Below are positions 17,343 through 25,507 of a stretch of 64,000 nt of DNA, piece by piece. The stretch spans positions 65,137 through 129,136 of the forward strand of contig NZ_CYGY02000067.1 of the NCBI RefSeq assembly GCF_900007165.1. Direction: 5' to 3'. The notes beneath the pieces were generated by a model that worked only from the letters and a program-made list of their open reading frames with translations, had not been told where the DNA came from and ran no database searches. How positions within the stretch are numbered: the first letter of the stretch is position 1; the number at the start of each line of letters is the position of its first letter. Source of the DNA: Paraburkholderia piptadeniae. GTDB taxonomy: Bacteria; Pseudomonadota; Gammaproteobacteria; Burkholderiales; Burkholderiaceae. Made by a program: the position numbers and the translations under genes.

Positions 17343-17596
17343 TGCCTGGTGCTCCCCATCGCATGGTACTTTGCTTCAAGTCGGTCGAACACGTCCTTGG
17401 CGGGCTTGCCCCGTCCGGCCTCCGAATCGACAATGCCGCGATCGATGATCGCATCCAGTGCGTTAAGTTGCAGTTCGCGATCCTGAATGAGCTTCACGCC
17501 TTCGCGCAGCACCTCGCTTTCAGAGCGGTAGCGACCCGACTCAACCAGCTTCGCGACATAGCCCTCAACCTGTTGTCCAAGATCCGCATTGATCAT
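17339..17596 (-). CDS. parD: ParD-like antitoxin
   Basis: An 85-residue protein with a ribbon-helix-helix-type N-terminus (ADLGQQVEGYVAKLVESG, then SESEVLREGVKLIQDRE) and an unstructured C-terminal arm that would wrap the toxin. It lies upstream of parE, the usual order, and should repress its own promoter. The 50 bases upstream contain an AT-rich TATTATA stretch suited to the promoter and operator. Confidence 0.85.
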   Translation of the reverse strand: MINADLGQQVEGYVAKLVESGRYRSESEVLREGVKLIQDRELQLNALDAIIDRGIVDSEAGRGKPAKDVFDRLEAKYHAMGSTRQ

Positions 17597-17775
17597 AGCT
17601 ATACCCCGGAACGTTCATTCGCCAGCCGTTCAACAAATATTATAGGGCGATGCGGCGCAGCCGGTCCGCGCGGCGACGCGGCCGGATTGTCGGGGAGTAC
17701 GCGGTGTTCGCAGGCGACCGCCGTGTCCTGAATGGGCTCGTCAGGTTGGTGGGGAGGCGAAGGCAGAATGAAGCG

Positions 17776-18121
17776 ATGAAGAAGACGAAATCGCTTTATC
17801 ACGGCCGCCGCTTTCCTGCTGTCGTCACGTCTTCGGTCAACCGTGCCGATCCCTTCATCGATATCGCTACCACCGAAAAACCACGTCGCAAGTGCGCCGC
17901 GCTCTGTTATGGCGCTTGCCGCCATATGAAGAAGAAAGCCACACTCCTCTATTCGAGAACCGAACCGTCTACCCGGATGGCGCCATTCTCTAAATGCGCG
18001 TCTCGCGATTACGTGTCGATGAGACCTGCTTGAAGATTCGCGGCAGACGGGTCTATCTGTACCGGGCGGTCGATCGGGCTGGCCAGACGGTGGACTTCAT
18101 GCTCAGGCGAGGCGCGACATA
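17776..18121 (+). pseudogene. remnant of an IS6-family transposase
   Basis: Two pieces are recognisable. The N-terminus MKKTKSLYHGRRFPAVV (17776 on) matches the start of IS6/IS26-type transposases, then diverges. A later segment, about 18010-18121, reads VDETCLKIRGRRVYLYRAVD, the region around the first catalytic Asp (W-x-x-D-E-T), and runs to TAG. The middle is deleted or scrambled and the C-terminal half is absent. No terminal inverted repeats were found. Confidence 0.7.
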
Positions 18122-18310
18122 GCCACGGCCCGGCGCCAATGCCGAACACGATGGCCAGAATGGACACTTCGCAACGAGGCTCACGCCCGCAGCGGTAGCA
18201 TAATCAGAATGTCGGCACGACGCCCAGCAATCTTTTCGCGCGCATACACATTGCACGCGCAAATTGCGGCCACTGTTCGGCATTTCCCACTTCCTTGTAT
18301 GGAGCGAAGG
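18122..18310. other. leader of the PLP lyase gene
   Basis: Short spacer between the transposase remnant and the PLP enzyme. No clear promoter element or terminator is seen. GGAG at 18301 serves the start at 18311. Confidence 0.3.
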
Positions 18311-19594
18311 ATGCCCAACCGCAACGACCAGAAGCGCAAGATCGCAAACCGGCAACTGCACCCCGAAACTCTGATGATGTCATACGGCTACGATCCATTC
18401 CTGTCGGAAGGCTCGGTAAAGCCTCCAGTCTTTTTGACTTCGACATTCGCGTTTCGTACGGCCGAGGACGGCGCAGACTTCTTCGACATGGTATCGGGGC
18501 GCAAGCCACTTCCCGAAGGCGAAAGCGCTGGCCTGGTTTATAGCCGCTTCAGTCATCCAAACCTGGAAATCGTCGAAGACAGACTCGCGTTGCTCGATGG
18601 TTCGGAAGCCGCAGTCGTGACCTCGAGCGGAATGTCCGCGATTGCGGCAATGCTGCTTACCTTTCTGAAACCTGGCGACTGCGTGGTTCAATCGACGCCG
18701 CTCTATGGCGGCACCGAGACGCTCATTTCGAAGTTTCTGCCGGAATGGGGAATCAGTTCGCAAGTGATTAGCGACGGTCTGTCGGCGGAGGCGATTCGCG
18801 CTGCACTCGAAGCGGCTTCGACAAAAGGCAAGGTCACGATGTGCTATGTCGAAACGCCAGCGAATCCGACCAATGCACTCTTCGATCTGGAAGCGCTACG
18901 CACGGAAATTGACGCATTCGAAAGACGTCATGGCTATCGACCTCTTTCGGTATGCGACAACACGCTACTGGGACCGGTGTTCCAAAAGTCTGCGAAACAA
19001 GGCATCGACCTGAATGTGTATTCGCTCACGAAGTACGTCGGTGGACACAGCGATCTGGTCGCAGGCGGAGTCACGGGGAGCAAAAGCCTGATCACGAAAA
19101 TACGGGCGATTCGAAGCACATTTGGTTCACAACTCGATCCGCATTCATCGTGGATGATCACCCGTTCGATGGAGACGCTCGTGCTGCGCATGGAGCACGC
19201 CGCGCGAAGCGGCACTGCTGTTGCGCGATGGCTTGCAAGCAATCCGTTCATGCCCGTCAAGGTACTTCATCCAGAACTTATCGATGATCCGAAGTATCAG
19301 GCGGTGTATCGGCGACAGTGCAGCGGCCCCGGCTCGACATTCGCTTTCATTCTCGACGGAGGTCGCGAACAGGCGTTCCGGTTCATCAATGGCCTGACGC
19401 TTTTCAAATCGGCAGTGAGCCTTGGCGGTACTGAGTCTCTCATTTGTCACCCCGCCTCGACGACGCATTCCGGCGTCCCTGCCGATGTCCGTGCGGCAGC
19501 AGGCGTTTCCGAAGGTTTGCTTCGCATATCGGTTGGACTGGAGCACCCGGACGATCTCATTTCGGACCTGTCGACCGCTCTGGAACACTGCTGA
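18311..19594 (+). CDS. PLP-dependent Cys/Met-metabolism enzyme (cystathionine gamma-lyase/synthase family)
   Basis: About 427 residues, fold-type I. VYSRFSHPNLEIVEDRLALL is the conserved Tyr/Arg phosphate region, TPLYGGTETL the stacking Tyr, VCDNTLLGPVFQ the PLP-binding Asp and VYSLTKYVGGHSDL the Schiff-base lysine. SLGGTESLICHPASTTHS near the C-terminus is typical of the family. It could be methionine gamma-lyase, cystathionine gamma-synthase or O-acetylhomoserine sulfhydrylase; no neighbour settles this. The start at 18311 (MPNRNDQKRK) is favoured by GGAG at 18301. Confidence 0.8.
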   Translation: MPNRNDQKRKIANRQLHPETLMMSYGYDPFLSEGSVKPPVFLTSTFAFRTAEDGADFFDMVSGRKPLPEGESAGLVYSRFSHPNLEIVEDRLALLDGSEAAVVTSSGMSAIAAMLLTFLKPGDCVVQSTPLYGGTETLISKFLPEWGISSQVISDGLSAEAIRAALEAASTKGKVTMCYVETPANPTNALFDLEALRTEIDAFERRHGYRPLSVCDNTLLGPVFQKSAKQGIDLNVYSLTKYVGGHSDLVAGGVTGSKSLITKIRAIRSTFGSQLDPHSSWMITRSMETLVLRMEHAARSGTAVARWLASNPFMPVKVLHPELIDDPKYQAVYRRQCSGPGSTFAFILDGGREQAFRFINGLTLFKSAVSLGGTESLICHPASTTHSGVPADVRAAAGVSEGLLRISVGLEHPDDLISDLSTALEHC

Positions 19595-19882
19595 CGAAAC
19601 GGCTGCGGACGCCGGCGCGATCCGCATGAAACCGCGATTGCCGTAGATCGCGCGGCGCACACTGCGAAGCCAGTCAGGCCAGGCGCACGGGCGCGGCAGA
19701 GCCATCGTCTTTTACCGTTCGCGCGTCCATGCTACATTCAGCCGTCACTCTTGCGCCAAACCATGACAGAGATCGCCCCCTCTGCTCTGCATGGCAAAGC
19801 GCAGAATATCTGTCGTGAGAGCCAGAATCGGCCCATTGAACGGCACCCGGCGAGGTGTCCTTACCGGCAAAGGAAGACAGCA

Positions 19883-21559
19883 ATGAGTGCGATTCCCGAG
19901 CAGTATGCCGGCGAACCGGAGGGTTCGCTGAAACGAAAGATCAGCTGGACGGGCGCATTCTGGGTAGCGAGCGGCGCCCCTGCGCTGGTGCTGTTCTCGA
20001 TCGGCTCCATTGCGGCGACGGTGGGCAAGCTGTCGTGGGCCGTCTGGATCATCTCGATCGGCCTGGGCTTTGTCCAGTCATTCTCCTATGCGGAGATTGC
20101 GGGGCTGTTCCCGCACAAATCGGGTGGTGCATCGGTCTACGGCGCGGTCGCATGGGTGCGCTATTCGAAGCTGTTCGCGCCGTTATCAGTGTGGTGCGCC
20201 TGGGCCGGGTGGTCGCCGGTGATCGCGATCGGCTCCGGGCTCGCGGCAGGCTACGTGCTCTCGATCATGTTCCCTCCTGATGCCGCGATCAACACATGGC
20301 AGATCACCCTCGTGAATCTCGACTGGTTGCGCAGCGGCCTGAGCCTGCGGATCAACGCTACATTCATTCTCGGCGCGACGATCCTGCTGATCACGTTTGC
20401 GATGCAGAACCGGGGCATTCTGCACGCCGCGCGCATTCAGATGATTCTCGGCGTCGTTGCGCTGATTCCGCTGATCATCGTCGGCACGGTGCCGCTTTTG
20501 ACTGGCGATCTGCCGCTGCACAATCTGCTGCCGCTCTTGCCGTTCGCAAAAGACAGCGGCGGTCAAATCATAGATGGCACCTGGGACCGCGCAGGCGTCA
20601 CTCTGATGGCGGGGGGCCTCTTCATCGCCGGATACTCGACCTACGCGTTCGAAACCGCCATCTGCTATACGCGTGAATTTCGTGACCCGAGGGTCGATAC
20701 GTTCAAGGCAAACCTTTACTCAGGCCTGCTGTCCATCTTCGTCTTCACGGTGTTGCCGCTATCGTTTCAAGGGGTGCTCGGTCTGGGCCACCTGGTGACG
20801 CCCGAAGTCAAGGATGCTGCCGGCAACGTTGTGACACCGGCTGTCTATAGCGGCATGCTGGCTCCGGACATCTTTAGCGGCATGGGCGTCGCGAAGGCGA
20901 TGGCGCCGATGATCCATGGCGGCTTGCTGGTTGAACGCATCCTCGTGGTCATGCTGGTACTGGCGCTCGTCCTCGCGATCATGACATCGATGGCGGGCTC
21001 CTCCCGCACGCTGTACCAGGCGTCGGTGGACGGCTGGCTGCCGAAGTATCTGTCACACGTCAATGCAAACGGCGCACCGACCCGCGCGATGTGGACCGAC
21101 CTGTGCTTCAACTTGATCCTTCTCCTGATGTCGGACTATGTGTTCGTGCTGGCGATGTCCAATGTCGGCTACATCATTTTCATCTTTCTGAACCTGAATG
21201 CCGCGTGGATTCACCGGCTCGACCGTTCGCACTGGAGCCGGCCATACCGCGCGCCGAACTGGCTGATCGCGCTCGGCACCGTGTTTTCGTTCGTGGATCT
21301 TGCACTGCTCGGCATGGGTGCGGACATCTGGGGTACTGGCACTCTGGTTTCGGGCCTGGCCTTTGCCGCGCTGATTATTCCCGTGTTCCTGTTTCGACAC
21401 TACGTCACTGACAAGGGACACTTCCCCGAAACGACGAAGGAAGACATGCAGCTCGTGAACGGGGTCAAGGCCGGCAAGCGTGCGGGAATTCTGCCTTATT
21501 TGACGATCCTCGCCGGAATCCTCGTGGTCGCGCTCACGCATGGTCTCGCGATCTATTGA
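19883..21559 (+). CDS. APC-superfamily amino acid/amine permease
   Basis: A 558-residue inner-membrane transporter with about 12-14 hydrophobic segments, beginning ISWTGAFWVASGAPALVLF (helix 1 with its GAPA break). Further marks are SFSYAEIAGLFPHKSGGASV and YSTYAFETAICYTREFRDPR around helices 6-8. The ATG at 19883 has AAGGAAG eight bases upstream. It is convergent with folD. Substrate range in this family covers amino acids and amines; near C1 genes an amine or glycine-type substrate is possible but unproven. Confidence 0.8.
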   Translation: MSAIPEQYAGEPEGSLKRKISWTGAFWVASGAPALVLFSIGSIAATVGKLSWAVWIISIGLGFVQSFSYAEIAGLFPHKSGGASVYGAVAWVRYSKLFAPLSVWCAWAGWSPVIAIGSGLAAGYVLSIMFPPDAAINTWQITLVNLDWLRSGLSLRINATFILGATILLITFAMQNRGILHAARIQMILGVVALIPLIIVGTVPLLTGDLPLHNLLPLLPFAKDSGGQIIDGTWDRAGVTLMAGGLFIAGYSTYAFETAICYTREFRDPRVDTFKANLYSGLLSIFVFTVLPLSFQGVLGLGHLVTPEVKDAAGNVVTPAVYSGMLAPDIFSGMGVAKAMAPMIHGGLLVERILVVMLVLALVLAIMTSMAGSSRTLYQASVDGWLPKYLSHVNANGAPTRAMWTDLCFNLILLLMSDYVFVLAMSNVGYIIFIFLNLNAAWIHRLDRSHWSRPYRAPNWLIALGTVFSFVDLALLGMGADIWGTGTLVSGLAFAALIIPVFLFRHYVTDKGHFPETTKEDMQLVNGVKAGKRAGILPYLTILAGILVVALTHGLAIY

Positions 21560-21646
21560 TACACATTCCGCACGCGAAACGCACAACCATCACGATACTG
21601 CTCGTTACACAGGCACCACATTGATTTGTCGCCGGACTAATGAGCG

Positions 21647-22555
21647 CTACTGGGCATCAGCGGGCGAAAGACTGGAACGAGATGCGGCATTTAGCGTGTT
21701 CAACATCAGCATCGCGATGGTCATGGGGCCAACCCCGCCCGGAACCGGCGTGATCGCGGATACCAGGGGGAACACGTTCTCGTAGTCGATGTCCCCGACA
21801 AGCCCGGTCTCGCCATTGGGTTTCGTGACGCGGTTAATCCCCACGTCGATAGCGACTGCCCCCCGCTTTATCCAGTCCGCCTTCACGAGCCTGGGAATAC
21901 CGACTGCAGCGACGACTATGTCGGCCTGCCGGCAAATGTTCTGCGGCTCGACCGTCCGGCTATGCACGATGGTGACTGTGCAATCGTTGTGCATGAGCAG
22001 ATTCGCCATCGGCTTGCCGACGATGTTGGAACGCCCGATTACCACCGCATGTTTTCCACGGATACCATCGCCAAGCACCTGCTTTAGCAGATGCAGGCAA
22101 CCCAGAGGTGTACAAGGCACAATGGCCTGCCCGATGTCCCCCGTTCCAAGGCGGCCGGCATTCGAGTAGTGAAATCCATCGACGTCCTTGCCCGGTACGA
22201 TTTCCTCAATCACCGAATGTGGATTGATCTGCGGCGGCAGCGGAAGCTGCACCAGAATTCCGTGAATGTCCGGGTCCTGATTGAGCTCTCGTACGAGAGC
22301 CAGAAGTTCAACCTCAGTGGTCTCTTCCGGCAGATCATATTGACGTGAGAGGAAGCCGCATTCCTCAGCCCGCCGTTTCTTGCTTCGCACGTACACGCCG
22401 CTTGCCGGATCTTTGCCCACAAGTATCACGGCCAGACCGGGACGCAGTCGTTCACTCCGCACTGTCTCCTTGATCGACTCGATAACGTTGGCGGCTGCGG
22501 CTGCGCCATCAATGATGAGCGTGTGATCAGTGGAAGATGATCGTTCGGTATTCAT
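21647..22555 (-). CDS. folD: methylene-H4F dehydrogenase/methenyl-H4F cyclohydrolase (copy 1)
   Basis: A 302-residue bifunctional FolD interconverting methylene-, methenyl- and formyl-tetrahydrofolate with NADP. YVRSKKRRAEECGF near residue 52 carries the catalytic Lys, GILVQLPLPPQIN the substrate loop, KDVDGFH the metal/pterin region, VVIGRSNIVGKPMANLL the dinucleotide-binding turn and TPVPGGVGPMTIAML the C-terminal signature. The start at 22555 (MNTERSSS) was chosen from family length; the longer frame covers promoter DNA. Its promoter is nearly a duplicate of the purU promoter 40 kb away. A second FolD is encoded at 51736-52635. Confidence 0.92.
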   Translation of the reverse strand: MNTERSSSTDHTLIIDGAAAAANVIESIKETVRSERLRPGLAVILVGKDPASGVYVRSKKRRAEECGFLSRQYDLPEETTEVELLALVRELNQDPDIHGILVQLPLPPQINPHSVIEEIVPGKDVDGFHYSNAGRLGTGDIGQAIVPCTPLGCLHLLKQVLGDGIRGKHAVVIGRSNIVGKPMANLLMHNDCTVTIVHSRTVEPQNICRQADIVVAAVGIPRLVKADWIKRGAVAIDVGINRVTKPNGETGLVGDIDYENVFPLVSAITPVPGGVGPMTIAMLMLNTLNAASRSSLSPADAQ

Positions 22556-22627
22556 CAGCAGGATCGATCCGTGGTTAGAGATGAACAGGCGTGGTCGTGG
22601 TATTGCCACGCGCGGAGACGCGGGATG

Positions 22628-22651
22628 CGTCGATTCGAAGTCGAATCGACG
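22628..22651 (-). promoter_or_regulatory. perfect 24-base palindrome in the folD leader
   Basis: Arms CGTCGATTCGA and TCGAATCGACG are perfectly complementary around a 2-base centre. It starts about where transcription from the folD promoter should begin. It could be a DNA operator or a 5'-end RNA hairpin that protects the message. The purU leader keeps a shorter version (GATTC...GAATC). Confidence 0.7.
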
Positions 22652-22657
22652 AGAACA

Positions 22658-22686
22658 ACAGTAGCCGGGCGAAAACCGCGCGTCAA
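22658..22686 (-). promoter_or_regulatory. sigma-70-type promoter of folD
   Basis: On the minus strand: -35 TTGACG, exactly 17 bases, -10 TACTGT. The spacer ends in CGCCCGGC. The purU promoter has TTGACA, 17 bases ending CGCCTGGC, TACTGT, so the two are clearly related. Confidence 0.8.
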
Positions 22687-22701
22687 TGGCGATCACATTT
22701 T

Positions 22702-22716
22702 TTTCCTGCCAGGAAA
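22702..22716. promoter_or_regulatory. palindromic operator TTTCCTG-N-CAGGAAA
   Basis: A perfect 7-1-7 inverted repeat centred about 58 bases upstream of the expected folD transcription start, an activator-type position. The same palindrome stands at the same distance in front of purU. No third copy was found in the window. Confidence 0.8.
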
Positions 22717-22722
22717 CTCACG

Positions 22723-22738
22723 TACACCTTCCGGGGTA
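22723..22738. promoter_or_regulatory. NarL-type 7-2-7 site upstream of folD
   Basis: TACACCTTCCGGGGTA fits the inverted-heptamer arrangement (TACYYMT-like, 2-base gap) recognised by NarL-family response regulators. The centre is about 80 bases upstream of the expected folD start. Confidence 0.6.
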
Positions 22739-22869
22739 TCGCCACTAGCGATGAATCAGCCGTCTACGGCGATGGTCCATGCCGTCATGTTGTGTTTCGA
22801 TTGCGCTTTCAACGACTTCGGCGCCTCCCCCAATGCGACGAAGCGCACCGAACCGGTATCGCTCACCGT

Positions 22870-22885
22870 TACCCCCAATGGGGTA
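22870..22885. promoter_or_regulatory. NarL-type 7-2-7 site upstream of the 23046 operon
   Basis: TACCCCCAATGGGGTA has outer arms TACCCC/GGGGTA that are perfectly palindromic. It is the best 7-2-7 match in the window. A single extra heptamer TACCCAC follows at 22909-22915. Confidence 0.7.
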
Positions 22886-23045
22886 GACGGCGCCACCTTC
22901 AAACGGTCTACCCACTCAAATCGTATTGACAAGGCCGCTGCGGAACACAAACATTGGCGAAACTTTGTTGATTAAACGGACTTCCGTGAAACCGCCTGAT
23001 CATTGACCCTGCCGGCGTTGCCGGCATAACCAAGGAGTTGCCCAC

Positions 23046-23381
23046 ATGGAACACGCAATCCGAAAGCGCATCGATCGAATGTTCTTCCGCGACAGGCGCA
23101 TGGCGCAAATCGCTCTCCTGCTGTTGTGGGTCACCTTGGGTTACGTCTACTTCGCCATCACCTCGCAGACAACCGATGCGCAAGTTCGAATCGCGCTCTC
23201 CATCGGCGCGGGCGCGGTGTTGATATTCAACTCCGCCTCCATCCTCGCGATGATCCGTCATTACCAGGACGACAAGGATCACATCTACGGCCTCGACATT
23301 CGTCACCTCGACGAAAACCGCGCCGCCAAGGCAGAGTTGGCCAAGCGCGGAGACGATTCGTTCAGTCCAGCCGTCGAGTAA
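23046..23381 (+). CDS. small two-helix membrane protein of unknown function
   Basis: A 111-residue protein. After a basic start (MEHAIRKRIDRMFFRDRR) come two membrane segments, AQIALLLLWVTLGYVYFAI and VRIALSIGAGAVLIFNSASI, then a charged cytoplasmic-type tail (HYQDDKDHIYGLDIRHLDEN). AAGGAG precedes the ATG. It is first in a run of three small membrane proteins and an APC permease on one strand, so it may be an accessory subunit or regulator of that permease. No family is recognised. Confidence 0.75.
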   Translation: MEHAIRKRIDRMFFRDRRMAQIALLLLWVTLGYVYFAITSQTTDAQVRIALSIGAGAVLIFNSASILAMIRHYQDDKDHIYGLDIRHLDENRAAKAELAKRGDDSFSPAVE

Positions 23382-23503
23382 GCGTCCGGGCTTTATTTTC
23401 GCCGTGCATCAATGTGCCCCGCAGTTGCCCCGCCGGCAACTGCGATGGGCCAGCGTTGGCTTTGAGCCCGCAAACCGACATGCCGATCATGGAGGAAACC
23501 CAC

Positions 23504-23884
23504 ATGGCAGCCGATTATGTTCCACCCGTTCAGAAAGGCTTCGGACAGCTTGTCGATAGCCTCTTCCTGCTCGTTCTCGTGTATTGCAGCCTGCTTGCGC
23601 CTCTGTTGTTGAAGGCGCCCGACAAGGCGGCCGAAACTCAAACCGCAAGCACACAAGTTTCCTGGCGAGAACTCGGCCAAAACGCCGCGATGGAGGCGCA
23701 ATGGCGCAAGCTTGGCTACGACGCACAGCAAGCGAAGCCGATTATCACCACGCGCTTCGACTATGAGATCGAGCCGGTCTCGCTCATCGTGACGGCACTC
23801 GTCATCGTCGGCTATTTCGTGTTCGTCTTGCGCGTGTCGGACAGGCAATACCGACAGGTAATCGCGGAAAAATTTGGGGAGTAA
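23504..23884 (+). CDS. small two-helix membrane protein of unknown function
   Basis: A 126-residue protein with an N-terminal membrane segment (LVDSLFLLVLVYCSLLAPLL), a ~60-residue soluble loop (VSWRELGQNAAMEAQWRKLG) and a second segment (VSLIVTALVIVGYFVFVLRV), ending in a basic/acidic tail. GGAGGAAA lies just before the ATG. The loop probably faces the periplasm. It is second in the permease operon. No family is recognised. Confidence 0.75.
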   Translation: MAADYVPPVQKGFGQLVDSLFLLVLVYCSLLAPLLLKAPDKAAETQTASTQVSWRELGQNAAMEAQWRKLGYDAQQAKPIITTRFDYEIEPVSLIVTALVIVGYFVFVLRVSDRQYRQVIAEKFGE

Positions 23885-23888
23885 TGAC

Positions 23889-24029
23889 ATGAATTTCTGG
23901 CAATGGCTGAGCAATGTGGCGTGGGGGCTCTCGATCCTTATCTTCGCGTGGATCCTCATCGATGCGTTCAAGGTCAGCCGTGACTACGACGATGATTTCC
24001 TGATGAGTTCCACGGAAGGAAACGAATAG
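23889..24029 (+). CDS. 46-residue single-helix membrane peptide
   Basis: MNFWQWLSNVAWGLSILIFA begins a 46-residue peptide with one membrane helix (roughly residues 5-26) and an acidic tail (DYDDDFLMSSTEGNE). GGGGAG at the end of the previous gene serves as its ribosome-binding site, and only 4 bases separate the two genes. Coupling, spacing and the hydrophobic design support a real gene. Very small subunits of this kind often stabilise a larger transporter, here perhaps the permease 35 bases downstream. Confidence 0.75.
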   Translation: MNFWQWLSNVAWGLSILIFAWILIDAFKVSRDYDDDFLMSSTEGNE

Positions 24030-24064
24030 GCAGACAGTCGGCATTTACCGCAGAGGAGCCGCTC

Positions 24065-25459
24065 ATGAGTGAGGCAGCAGGGGTACCACAAACAGGCGAA
24101 CGCATCGCGTTGCTAAAGGTGTTGGGGCCGATTCACGTGTGGGCGCTCGGCGTCGGCATCGTGCTGGTCGGCGAGTTCATGGGATGGAACTTTTCGGTCG
24201 CCAAAGGCGGCGCGTATGGATCGCTGATCGCGTGCTGGATCATCGGGCTGCTCTATACGTGCGTCGCCATGATCGACTCGGAAGTGACGTCGACCGTCGC
24301 CGCCGCCGGCGGGCAGTACACGCAGGCCAAGCACATCATCGGGCCGCTGATGGCGTTCAACGTCGGGCTCTATCTCGTGATGGCCTACACCATGCTCGAA
24401 GCCGCCGATGCGCTCGTGGTCGGCGACCTGGTCAAGGCTGTGGCCGTCGATTCGGGCTTTGCGAACTTCGATTCGCGTCCGTTTACGCTTCTCACGATCG
24501 CCTTTCTCGCCTGCCTCAACTATCGTGGCGTGTTCGTGACGCTCACGGTCAACTTCGTGATCACGGCAGTTGCCTTCATCGCGATCGTCGTGCTGTTCCT
24601 CGGTGTCGCGCCGTGGCATCCGGGGCAGACGCTCATCCATCACGAACTGCTAACCCAGTTGCCGTACGGATGGCTGGGCGTTGTCGCCGCCTTGCAGTTC
24701 GGGATGTGGTATTACCTCGGTATCGAAGGCACCTGTCAGGCGGCGGAGGAAGTTCGCTCGGCAGGCCGCTCCATCCCGCTTGGAACGATGTCCGGAATGA
24801 TCACGCTGCTGATCGCGGCCGCTCTGACCTGGTATGTCGCCACCGGCCTCATGCCATGGGAGTATCTGGGCCAGGCGGTCACTCCGCTCTACGACGCAGC
24901 ACGGCTGACCGGCAACAAGGGGTTGCAGGCACTGCTCTTCGTCGGCACGCTGTTCTCGGCCGTCGCGTCAGCCAATGGTTGCATCAACGATGCGTCGCGT
25001 GCATGGTTCTCGATGTCTCGTGACCGGTATATGCCGATGTGGTTCGGCGCCGTTCACCCGCGCTATCGGACGCCTTACCGCGCCATCATCTTTCTGGTGC
25101 CCATTGCCATTTCGTTCGCGTTCACGGGTCTGCTCGACCAGGTGATCACGTTCTCGATTCTCTCTGGCTTGCTCGGCTATACGTTCATGTCGATCAATAT
25201 CGTCAAGTTCCGCCGTATGTGGCCCCTTGGGAGTATCAATCGCGGCTACATTCATCCCTTCCATCCGATCCCCGCGATCGTGCTGGCAGTGCTGTGCACC
25301 GCGACCTACTTCGCGACTTACCTGGGCTATGGCACTTCGCTTCTGTCAATCATGGCTTTCTATATCACGGCGTCGATCTGGTTCGCGCTCCATCGCTACA
25401 AGTACGTCAAGCGCGGCGACCAGTTCACGATGGACTGGCCGCGTCCGAGAGACTATTGA
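24065..25459 (+). CDS. APC-family permease, ethanolamine-permease-like
   Basis: A 464-residue transporter with about 12 membrane segments. ALGVGIVLVGEFMGWNFSV is helix 1 with the substrate-site break. YYLGIEGTCQAAEEVRSAGR near residue 220 is the helix 6 region typical of the ethanolamine/amine branch, followed by SIPLGTMSGM. GAGGAG is six bases before the ATG. It lies behind three small membrane proteins under a NarL-type site. Methylamine or another small amine is an attractive substrate given the methylamine genes at 51-63 kb, but the sequence cannot prove it. Confidence 0.8.
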   Translation: MSEAAGVPQTGERIALLKVLGPIHVWALGVGIVLVGEFMGWNFSVAKGGAYGSLIACWIIGLLYTCVAMIDSEVTSTVAAAGGQYTQAKHIIGPLMAFNVGLYLVMAYTMLEAADALVVGDLVKAVAVDSGFANFDSRPFTLLTIAFLACLNYRGVFVTLTVNFVITAVAFIAIVVLFLGVAPWHPGQTLIHHELLTQLPYGWLGVVAALQFGMWYYLGIEGTCQAAEEVRSAGRSIPLGTMSGMITLLIAAALTWYVATGLMPWEYLGQAVTPLYDAARLTGNKGLQALLFVGTLFSAVASANGCINDASRAWFSMSRDRYMPMWFGAVHPRYRTPYRAIIFLVPIAISFAFTGLLDQVITFSILSGLLGYTFMSINIVKFRRMWPLGSINRGYIHPFHPIPAIVLAVLCTATYFATYLGYGTSLLSIMAFYITASIWFALHRYKYVKRGDQFTMDWPRPRDY

Positions 25460-25507
25460 CGCGACGCTTGCCGCGCACAGCGCGGCTCCGACATGGAGCG
25501 CCTTGAC

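Larger units (their letters stand above)
22556..23045. other. divergent control region between folD and the small-membrane-protein operon
   Basis: No gene is present. Going outward from folD it holds a 24-base palindrome, a -10/-35 promoter for folD, a 15-bp palindromic operator and a NarL-type site. A second NarL-type site then lies on the side of the 23046 operon. For that operon a possible -35 TTGACA lies at 22925-22930 with a weak -10 at 22948-22953, which would put the 22870 site near -82. Confidence 0.6.
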
